A stretch of DNA of 5,993 bases from assembly GCA_030619585.1 (NCBI GenBank), contig JAUXBD010000107.1, positions 1-5,993 of the forward strand. Reading direction: 5' to 3'. The notes beneath the pieces are model-generated. The model searched no databases, had not been told where the DNA came from, and saw nothing but the letters and a program-made list of their open reading frames with translations. Source of the DNA: Desulfobacteraceae bacterium (GTDB taxonomy: Bacteria; Desulfobacterota; Desulfobacteria; Desulfobacterales; SURF-7). Made by a program: the position numbers and the translations under genes. Below, in pieces: positions 1 to 5,312 of the stretch (its first letter is position 1; each line of letters opens with the position of its first letter).

Positions 1-455
1 AGGCTCAAAAGGTCCTTTGTTTCCTCTGAAACGATGGGAAGGTTTCCTGATATCTGGCTGACGGTTTGCTCAAACAGTTTAAGTGTACCCTGCTTAATCT
101 TGTAAGATTTTATATATTCCTGGTTGTCCAGGTATGAAAAGAAAGCCTCAACAGGTTGCGCAATCTCTTGGCAGGTTTTTTCTTTAGGGCTTGATGGGGG
201 AGATGTTAAGCTTTCTCCAAAAACTTCATTCATTTTTTCATAGGGAGTAATAGCCTTTTTTTGCAACACCAGATCCTCTTGCTGGCTTTCTATTCTATCT
301 TCCAGCTTGTCTGTTTTTTTTTGCCACTTCTCCCGCTCCTGTTCCAGAACTGTATCCACCTCGTCAGCATGCCAGTTATTTACACGGCTATATGTAAAAA
401 AACATATACCCACAAGGATAAAAATGACGGCTAATATCTTGATTAAGCGATCCAT
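1..455 (-). CDS. Unrecognised membrane-anchored coiled-coil protein, N-terminal part (3' end beyond window)
   Basis: I do not recognise the family. The visible 151 codons start at ATG 455-453, preceded by a strong AAGGAGG (464-470) with an 8-nt spacer, so the start is secure. Residues about 4-22 form one hydrophobic segment after a short basic N-terminus (MDRLIK), reading as an uncleaved signal anchor or inner-membrane TM helix with the rest outside the cytoplasm. Residues about 31-68 are highly charged (Glu/Lys/Gln/Asp) with heptad-like spacing, a probable coiled coil. A Ser/Pro-rich linker (about 82-90) leads to a more globular part with aromatic residues (about 98-151). The reading frame is open to the window edge. 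It lies 169 bp downstream of rnhB on the same strand with its own candidate promoter. A T9 run at 314-322 reads as A9 within the coding strand. Function is unknown; an envelope or scaffold role is only a guess from topology. Confidence 0.75.
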   Translation of the reverse strand, partial: MDRLIKILAVIFILVGICFFTYSRVNNWHADEVDTVLEQEREKWQKKTDKLEDRIESQQEDLVLQKKAITPYEKMNEVFGESLTSPPSSPKEKTCQEIAQPVEAFFSYLDNQEYIKSYKIKQGTLKLFEQTVSQISGNLPIVSEETKDLLS

Positions 456-463
456 TGTCTTTG

Positions 464-470
464 CCTCCTT
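464..470 (-). promoter_or_regulatory. Shine-Dalgarno site of the 455-1 gene
   Basis: AAGGAGG on the minus strand, 8 nt before ATG 455. This near-ideal site fixes the start of the otherwise unrecognised protein. Confidence 0.8.
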
Positions 471-547
471 GTGAATATCTTTCCGCATTACGGTGTTGGC
501 ATATCTTTTTTCAAAAGGCTGAATTGTTAAATAGACAAGATAGAGAA

Positions 548-577
548 ACTTTAGACTATAAAAAAGGTCCGTGTCAA
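548..577 (-). promoter_or_regulatory. Candidate sigma70 promoter for the 455-1 gene
   Basis: On the minus strand a perfect TTGACA (577-572) is followed after 18 nt by TAAAGT (553-548; 4 of 6 matches to TATAAT). It sits between rnhB and the downstream gene and would give a 5' leader of roughly 85 nt before ATG 455. It suggests this gene can be transcribed independently of rnhB. The rest of the 456-624 gap shows no RNA gene and no convincing terminator. Confidence 0.4.
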
Positions 578-624
578 TAATAAGTTAGAAATATGGAACA
601 CACCGGCCAGGTTTAAGGGTTCGC

Positions 625-1260
625 TCAAAAGCGACTTTGCCTTCCCACCTTATTAAACGAGAGCCTGTGGTAAGGGGTTGTACCGTATTTGTTGATTGCC
701 TCAACATGTTTTTTTGAAAGATAGCCCTTGTTGCTGTCCCAACCATATGCAGGGTATTCTTCATGGTATTCTTCCATTATCCGGTCCCTTGTCTCTTTTG
801 CAATAACCGAAGCCGCAGCAATAGACAGACTTAAACTATCCCCTTTTACAATTGACCTATAGGGCAGGTTGATGTTATCCATTTTCATGTTGCCGTCAAT
901 CAACGCATAATCAGCCTGGGGCAGCTCAACTACCGCTTTCATCATGGCAAGCTTGGTTGCCTCAAGAATATTAATCTCATCTATCACTCGGTTGTCAACG
1001 ATTCCAATACCATGGTCATAGGATGTAACAAGAGCCCCGTACATACGGACCCGCTGTTTTCTTGTCATTTTTTTTGAGTCTTTTAGCCTTCCTTCAAACC
1101 TATTTGCGTTTTCTGGAGGAATGTTTATAGCACAAGCCACTACCGGTCCTGCCCCTGGTCCCCTGCCCGCCTCATCCAAACCAACCACAAATGAGTAACC
1201 CTGCCTATTGATAACTTCTAATTCATAATCAAATGTTGGATAAGATTTATTGACATGCAT
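625..1260 (-). CDS. rnhB: Ribonuclease HII
   Basis: Endonuclease that cuts the RNA strand of RNA-DNA hybrids and nicks 5' of single ribonucleotides misincorporated in DNA, in the cytoplasm with Mg2+ or Mn2+. At 211 residues it has the usual family length and appears complete. The signature near the N-terminus reads GLDEAGRGPGAGPVV, giving catalytic Asp29 and Glu30. LIDGN supplies Asp122, and KGDSLSLSIAAAS supplies Asp141 plus the conserved Ser/Ala helix, so the full DEDD set is present. Most homologues have Leu or Trp where this protein has Gly36 (GPGAGP), a small deviation. The C-terminus keeps the typical YGTTPYHR-like end. ATG 1260 has AGGA (1269-1272) with an 8-nt spacer. It follows the flavoprotein remnant by 27 bp and shares its reading frame, so it was probably co-transcribed from the pilC-pilS direction. 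No rho-independent terminator is evident after its TGA. Confidence 0.95.
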   Translation of the reverse strand: MHVNKSYPTFDYELEVINRQGYSFVVGLDEAGRGPGAGPVVACAINIPPENANRFEGRLKDSKKMTRKQRVRMYGALVTSYDHGIGIVDNRVIDEINILEATKLAMMKAVVELPQADYALIDGNMKMDNINLPYRSIVKGDSLSLSIAAASVIAKETRDRIMEEYHEEYPAYGWDSNKGYLSKKHVEAINKYGTTPYHRLSFNKVGRQSRF

Positions 1261-1277
1261 ATTTAGTGTCCTGTTTC

Positions 1278-1386
1278 AAAACCCTGCCTATCCCTTTGCA
1301 GCATACCCTCCTAAAAAGGTTTGCTTTTCAACAAGCTCAACATCGATATTGTGGTGGGCCAGCTCAAGACTTGCTGAAAACCCTGC
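1278..1386. repeat. 10-bp direct repeat pair (1278-1287 and 1377-1386)
   Basis: The plus-strand 10-mer aaaaccctgc occurs at 1278-1287 and again at 1377-1386, exactly 99 bp (33 codons) apart. One copy encodes part of the dinucleotide-binding loop of the flavoprotein remnant (Ala-Gly-Phe); the other lies just after its TAG stop, in the same frame. The pair may mark a deletion or duplication joint, or be chance. Confidence 0.5.
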
Positions 1387-1425
1387 AAGACCACCACCAA
1401 TTACCATAACCCTCTTTCCTGACAT
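1288..1425 (-). pseudogene. N-terminal remnant of an HdrA/QmoA-like FAD-binding protein
   Basis: Forty-five codons (ATG 1425 to TAG 1288) encode the opening beta-alpha-beta unit of a flavoprotein. Residues 6-22 contain VMVIGGGLAG, the GxGxxG FAD-binding loop, followed by an alternating Ala/Ser/Leu helix. A second strand then ends in the acidic residue that normally binds the FAD ribose (VELVEK, 29-34). FLGGYAAK follows, matching the GG-x-A region that in HdrA/QmoA-type subunits precedes an iron-sulfur or Cys-containing segment. There the frame stops, whereas the family normally runs for several hundred residues. AAAGGAG (1440-1446) lies 14 nt upstream, a rather long spacer. It starts 25 bp after pilS and ends 27 bp before rnhB. 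The stop and a later TGA (1276-1278) are in frame with rnhB. The most likely reading is a gene decayed by deletion; a real 45-residue peptide is less likely. The HdrA/QmoA assignment is from motif memory. Confidence 0.7.
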
Positions 1426-1450
1426 GTTAAGTTGAGACTCTCCTTTACAG

Positions 1451-2800
1451 TTATGTTTCTTGTTGCCTTAGAGATGCTGTGGCCCTTGCTTTTTTCCCCT
1501 TAACCGGATTTAAAGCCTGGTTAAGTTTTAAGGTAAATGCTGAACCCATTTCCACCTCACTAATAACATCAAGCTGGCCGTTGTATGACTCAAGTATCCT
1601 GTGAACTATTGAAAGGCCGAGACCTGTTCCCTTTTTCTTTGTTGTAAAAAAGGGATCGAATATTGAGCGAACAGTATCCTCGCTTATTCCGCAACCATTG
1701 TCTGTTATCTTGATGCACACATACTTATTGTTAGGAGCATACGTTTCAATGCTGACGGTTCCTGAGCCCTCAATGGCTTCTACGGCGTTTAATAACAGGT
1801 TCCAAATAATTTGACTAAGGTGTCCGGAATCCATTTCAACGTATATGCCCTCAACAAAATTCGTCACAAAAGATATCCTTTCTCGGCTGAAACAATGCCG
1901 CTCAACAAGATCCACCATTTCCGAAAGGGCCTTATCAAGCTGTATAGCCTCCAACTTGCCTCGCTGCGGCTTGGCAAACAGCAGGAACTCACTCAATAGC
2001 TTGCTCAAGCGGTTTGTCTCCCGGAGAACTATCTGCATCAGTTTGCTCTGGTCAGAATCATAGATAGCATCATCGCTAAGGAGCTGAATAGCTCCTGAAA
2101 GGGATGCCAGGGGATTTTTTATTTCATGGGCAAGACCTGCGGCCATTTCACCCATGGCCGCCATCTTTTCAACCCGCTTAACATTTTCCTCCATGGCCAA
2201 AAGCTTCTTCCTGGACTTTCTCTCTTGTTCAGCCAGAATGCTGCTTAAAAAAGCGACCAGAAAACATGCACCGATTGTTGTTACGACCTTGTAAAGCACA
2301 TAGGTTAAAGCATAGTTCGCTATATAAAGGCGGCTCTCCGTGCTAAATGGATTAAATATGTTGTAATATTCAAATATGACCAAAACACCATACTGCAGAC
2401 TGCACAACCCCGCCAGAACCATGATGCCGCTTCTAAATAGAAGCATACTGCCGCAAATAATAACAATAAGGTATAAAAAATGGAAAACACTTGAAAAACT
2501 TCCGGTTACAAAAATTATCAATGTAACGATAACTGTGTCTATGCTGAGCTGGATGTATGCAAAGGGGACTTTCTGTTTAAAGCTCTTAAACAGCAGCGAA
2601 TAACAAGCGGACAGAATAAGGATACCAACGATAAGGCCGTACAAAAACAAAAGAGGACGGTCTATGAGAGACTGGCTTTCTTTGAGTTGAAAATAGGTGG
2701 TAGATCCCAGTAGCAGGGCGGCAAAAACAACCCTGAAAACCATAAGCCATATAAGTTTTCGCGAATAATCGCTTTCAGGCTTATTTAATGACGCATCCAT
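1451..2800 (-). CDS. pilS: Sensor histidine kinase, PilS-like (type IV pilus regulation)
   Basis: Membrane histidine kinase of 449 residues. Residues about 16-187 hold six hydrophobic segments (near 16-37, 49-71, 80-100, 104-124, 126-146, 165-188), the PilS-type sensor. A short charged linker follows, then the dimerisation/phosphoacceptor helix with His225 in GLAHEIKNP. The ATPase domain shows the N box (Asn334 and Asn338 in IIWNLLLNAVEAI), G1 (DNGCG, 367-371), the F box (FDPFF, 381-385) and G2 (GTGLGL, 391-396), so the kinase should be active. The known PilS role is to phosphorylate PilR, which drives sigma54-dependent pilA transcription. It lies 78 bp downstream of pilC, supporting the assignment. 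Two oddities: no PAS domain is apparent between TM6 and the phosphoacceptor helix, and no pilR follows. A basic tail of about 20 residues extends past the ATPase domain. ATG 2800 has no clear Shine-Dalgarno site, but no alternative start exists before the upstream in-frame stop. Other NtrB-like kinases are the main alternative. Confidence 0.85.
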   Translation of the reverse strand: MDASLNKPESDYSRKLIWLMVFRVVFAALLLGSTTYFQLKESQSLIDRPLLFLYGLIVGILILSACYSLLFKSFKQKVPFAYIQLSIDTVIVTLIIFVTGSFSSVFHFLYLIVIICGSMLLFRSGIMVLAGLCSLQYGVLVIFEYYNIFNPFSTESRLYIANYALTYVLYKVVTTIGACFLVAFLSSILAEQERKSRKKLLAMEENVKRVEKMAAMGEMAAGLAHEIKNPLASLSGAIQLLSDDAIYDSDQSKLMQIVLRETNRLSKLLSEFLLFAKPQRGKLEAIQLDKALSEMVDLVERHCFSRERISFVTNFVEGIYVEMDSGHLSQIIWNLLLNAVEAIEGSGTVSIETYAPNNKYVCIKITDNGCGISEDTVRSIFDPFFTTKKKGTGLGLSIVHRILESYNGQLDVISEVEMGSAFTLKLNQALNPVKGKKARATASLRQQET

Positions 2801-2878
2801 GGAAACTATAGTAGTGCTTTAGTGGCACGGAAGAATAATGAATTGTTTTGATAATCTATAACACATGGCCACGAACAA

Positions 2879-4090
2879 TTATCCGCCAACAGCACCTGCC
2901 AGCTGGAATACCGGAAGGTACAAAGCCACAACAAGTCCTCCGATAACCACACCAAGAAATGCCATCATCATCGGCTCTATTGCAGCCGTCAGGTTTTCAA
3001 CAGCTGTATCCACCTCATCGTCATAAAAGTCGGCAATTTTTCCCAACATGGCATCAAGGGCGCCGGTTGACTCCCCAACAGAAATCATGGAACATACCAT
3101 TGAGGGAAAAACACCGCTCTCCAAAAGAGGATCGGCCATTGTGCGGCCTTCTGAAATACCTTGCCGCACATCGTAAATGGAGTCTTCAATAGTCTTGTTT
3201 CCGGCTGTTTTAGCCACAATATCGAGCGCGTCCAATATGGACACCCCGCTTGCCAGCATTGTGCCCATTGTTCGTGTAAATTTGGCTACAGCAACCTTGC
3301 GTATTAAAATGCCAAATATCGGCGCCTTGAGGGCGGCATTATCTACTATACCCCTGCCCTTTTCAGTGCTGTACCACTTTTTAAAAGCAACAACAAGCCC
3401 TGCAAAGGCAACAAGAAGATAGACTATTTTGCTTTGTACTGTTTCACTCAGGAAAATAACAATCTGTGTGGGCATGGGAAGTTCTTGTCCGAAATCGGCA
3501 AACATCTCCTCAAAAACAGGAATAACAAAAACAAGTATAACTATAACCACAATCCCTGCAATGGAAAGGGTTATGATCGGATATGTCATGGCGCTTTTCA
3601 CCTGAGCCTTGAGCTTTGCCGCTTTTTCCAGGTATGCTGAAAGTCTTTGCAAAATCACATCCAGAATACCACCGGCCTCACCGGCAGCCACCATATTTAC
3701 GAATAGGGTGTCAAACTCTTTTGGGTGCTTTTTCAGAGCTTCGGCCAGGGTTTGCCCTCCTTCCACAGCGTCTTTCATCTCCTTTATGATTTTCTTAAAA
3801 GTTGGATTTTCCTGCTGGGAGTACAAAATGTCCAGGCACTGCACTATGGGTAACCCCGCATCAATCATTGTGGAAAACTGTCTTGAAAAAACGATTATAT
3901 CCTTTTCTGTGACTTTGGGTTGAAACGCTTGGATATTTTCAAAGATATCTTTTGGCGCGGGTTTTATCTTGGAAGGAGTTATCTTTATTCTTTGAAGATG
4001 TGCCTGCACAACAGCTTCATTGGGGGCTTCCATCTTTCCTTTTCTGGATCTGTTCTTTTTGTCTTTCCCTACCCATATAAAATCCGGCAT
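2879..4090 (-). CDS. pilC: Type IV pilus inner-membrane platform protein PilC (GspF family)
   Basis: Polytopic inner-membrane protein on which the PilB and PilT ATPases act to polymerise and retract pilin. The 403 residues match the family's usual length. A basic N-terminal cytoplasmic region (1-65) contains FIWVGKDKKN, the usual opening. Two homologous T2SSF domains follow, at about 67-190 and 270-392. Each starts with the FSRQFSTMIDAG or FTRTMGTMLASG pattern and carries a GE-x-(S/T/A)-G turn (GEAGG 137-141, GESTGAL 339-345). TM helices lie at about 172-192, 222-237 and 375-395. The protein ends just after YLPVFQLA, as PilC/GspF proteins do. ATG 4090 is preceded by an unusually G-rich AAGGGGGG (4094-4101). 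A candidate promoter lies upstream and pilS follows downstream. GspF of a type II secretion system is the alternative, but the PilS-like neighbour favours pili. pilB, pilT and pilin genes are not in the window. Confidence 0.92.
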   Translation of the reverse strand: MPDFIWVGKDKKNRSRKGKMEAPNEAVVQAHLQRIKITPSKIKPAPKDIFENIQAFQPKVTEKDIIVFSRQFSTMIDAGLPIVQCLDILYSQQENPTFKKIIKEMKDAVEGGQTLAEALKKHPKEFDTLFVNMVAAGEAGGILDVILQRLSAYLEKAAKLKAQVKSAMTYPIITLSIAGIVVIVILVFVIPVFEEMFADFGQELPMPTQIVIFLSETVQSKIVYLLVAFAGLVVAFKKWYSTEKGRGIVDNAALKAPIFGILIRKVAVAKFTRTMGTMLASGVSILDALDIVAKTAGNKTIEDSIYDVRQGISEGRTMADPLLESGVFPSMVCSMISVGESTGALDAMLGKIADFYDDEVDTAVENLTAAIEPMMMAFLGVVIGGLVVALYLPVFQLAGAVGG

Positions 4091-4168
4091 AATCCCCCCT
4101 TATATTTGTTAAGACAGTATGAAGCTATAAGGATTCAACAGCAATAGCGCTTGCCCACAGGCGATATG

Positions 4169-4196
4169 ACTATAGTTAAAACAGCTGATTTATCAA
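4169..4196 (-). promoter_or_regulatory. Candidate sigma70 promoter for pilC-pilS
   Basis: Minus-strand TTGATA (4196-4191) and TATAGT (4174-4169) each match consensus at 5 of 6 positions and are separated by 16 nt. Transcription would start near 4162, leaving a leader of about 70 nt before ATG 4090. No GG-N10-GC sigma54 element was seen in this gap. The promoter would let pilC-pilS be transcribed independently of the radical SAM gene. Confidence 0.45.
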
Positions 4197-4226
4197 AATA
4201 CTTCAGAAAAAGAATGTTGGCAACAA

Positions 4227-5177
4227 TTAATTTATTATCCTGTAAAAAATTCCTCTTTGCATCTTTTTTTTTCCAATTCTGCCTTTTTTAACAAGGTCTT
4301 CCAACAGCCGGAAAACATCTTCCTGACAGATACCCAAAATTCGCGAAACGTCATTTACCGTGCACGGCCTGCGCATCAGCGTAGAAAAGATAAGATGATC
4401 ATAACCACTTTTAGCACCATCGGTATTTGGCCCGGCTTCAACATGCTTAACAATGCTGGTGTTATTAAACAATTTTTTTGCTTCTGCCAGCATGTTGCTC
4501 TGGGCAGGCACCACCCAATTTTCAGTGCCGGGCCTATCTAGAGTGTTTAGCTGCACCTTGTCCGGGTTTATTAAACGTAAGGTTTTTTGTATTTTTTTCA
4601 TCTCGTTACCGCCATCATTGATGCCCGGCACAATAAAAAGTTCTATCCAGTATTGATTTACAAACCTTTCTCTAAAAGAGATTAACCCCTCAACAATCCT
4701 GGAAGCCTCAAGCTTGGGATGGGGTCTGTTTATCTTGTTAAATATTGTTTCAGATACTGCATCCAAAGATACAATGGCTATGTCAACGTCAAGTATACTC
4801 TCCGTAACTTCAGGTTGGTACAAAAGTGAGCCGTTTGTAAGCAATGCAATTTTATATTGAGGATACCCGGATTTAACAAAAGATATAATTTCTCCTATTC
4901 CGCTGTGAAGAGTGGGTTCCCCGGAGCCGGAAAAGGTTATATGATCTAGTTTAGGTCCATTTGCTAAAAACCGGCTGAGCTCCTTTTTAATTTCATCAAC
5001 AGGAACATACTGTTTTTTGTTTAAAGTTAAGTGGGTTGTCTTTCCACACTCACAGTATACACAGTCAAGTGTGCAGGTCTTTTGAAGCATAAGATCCACA
5101 CCAAGCGAGACCCCAAGCCTTCTGGAGGGAACCGGGCCGAAGATATGTTTATAGCCTGACTGCTTGTTTCCGGTCAT
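4227..5177 (-). CDS. Radical SAM protein (COG0731-like) with C-terminal winged-helix domain
   Basis: Iron-sulfur enzyme predicted to cleave S-adenosylmethionine to a 5'-deoxyadenosyl radical; substrate unknown. Numbering from ATG 5177 (316 residues), FGPVPSRRLG (13-22) precedes the CxxxCxxC cluster motif (Cys35, Cys39, Cys42, with an extra Cys44). FSGSGEPT (82-89) is the SAM-binding GGE-like motif, and LLTNGS (112-117) and VSLDA (136-140) are barrel strands typical of the superfamily. Residues about 262-316 form a helix-rich segment with a basic wing (RRPCTVNDVSRILGI onward), a probable winged-helix DNA- or RNA-binding domain. This FGPVPSRRLG layout belongs to the group loosely annotated as wyosine-synthase-like, but a bacterial role in wyosine synthesis is not established. 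The start is uncertain: TTG 5186 and GTG 5183 are in frame just upstream and no good Shine-Dalgarno site precedes any of them. An A9 run (coding strand, 4272-4264) lies about 12 codons before the stop. No functional tie to pilC is evident. Confidence 0.85.
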   Translation of the reverse strand: MTGNKQSGYKHIFGPVPSRRLGVSLGVDLMLQKTCTLDCVYCECGKTTHLTLNKKQYVPVDEIKKELSRFLANGPKLDHITFSGSGEPTLHSGIGEIISFVKSGYPQYKIALLTNGSLLYQPEVTESILDVDIAIVSLDAVSETIFNKINRPHPKLEASRIVEGLISFRERFVNQYWIELFIVPGINDGGNEMKKIQKTLRLINPDKVQLNTLDRPGTENWVVPAQSNMLAEAKKLFNNTSIVKHVEAGPNTDGAKSGYDHLIFSTLMRRPCTVNDVSRILGICQEDVFRLLEDLVKKGRIGKKKMQRGIFYRIIN

Positions 5178-5188
5178 AAACACCAAGA

Positions 5189-5217
5189 ATAATATGATTG
5201 TTGCAAAAGGTTATCAA
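5189..5217 (-). promoter_or_regulatory. Strong sigma70-like promoter for the radical SAM gene
   Basis: Minus-strand TTGATA (5217-5212), a 17-nt spacer, then TATTAT (5194-5189): 5 of 6 matches in each box at ideal spacing. The predicted start point falls near 5183-5181, only a few nucleotides before ATG 5177 and on top of the in-frame GTG 5183. The mRNA would then be leaderless or nearly so, consistent with the missing Shine-Dalgarno site. Confidence 0.5.
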
Positions 5218-5299
5218 CTAAAATATCTTGCTATCATAATCTGGGAAGGACAACAACTTTATATTGTAGCCAGCACAGAGTAACCGGTAGCTTGATTTC

Positions 5300-5304
5300 G
5301 GAGG
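5300..5304 (+). promoter_or_regulatory. Shine-Dalgarno site fixing a GTG start
   Basis: GGAGG lies 8 nt before GTG 5313. This spacing selects the GTG over later ATG codons (the first in-frame ATG encodes residue 59, past catalytic motif I), so the true protein starts here. Confidence 0.8.
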
Positions 5305-5312
5305 CTAAACAA

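Noticed and set aside
595..615. Sigma54-like TGGC element downstream of rnhB on the minus strand
   Set aside because: The GC dinucleotide at the required spacing from GG is missing.
598..640. Hairpin at the rnhB stop (TCGC, 6-nt loop, GCGA)
   Set aside because: Four-base stem with no following T run; not a terminator.
1250..1435. Plus-strand open frame over the pilS-rnhB junction
   Set aside because: It is antisense to the flavoprotein remnant, has no ribosome-binding site and encodes a Pro/Ser/Phe-rich composition typical of shadow frames.
2801..2878. Separate promoter or regulatory RNA between pilC and pilS
   Set aside because: Only scattered short matches (GTGGC and GCCAC far apart); no boxes at proper spacing, so pilC-pilS is treated as one unit.
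4200..4226. Possible rho-independent terminator after the radical SAM gene
   Set aside because: The stem would be only 4 bp with a 3-nt loop and the following T stretch is interrupted by C, too weak to call.
5201..5240. Plus-strand promoter for the DHH gene (TTGCAA then TATCTT)
   Set aside because: Only 4 of 6 matches in each box, and such matches are common in AT-rich gaps.
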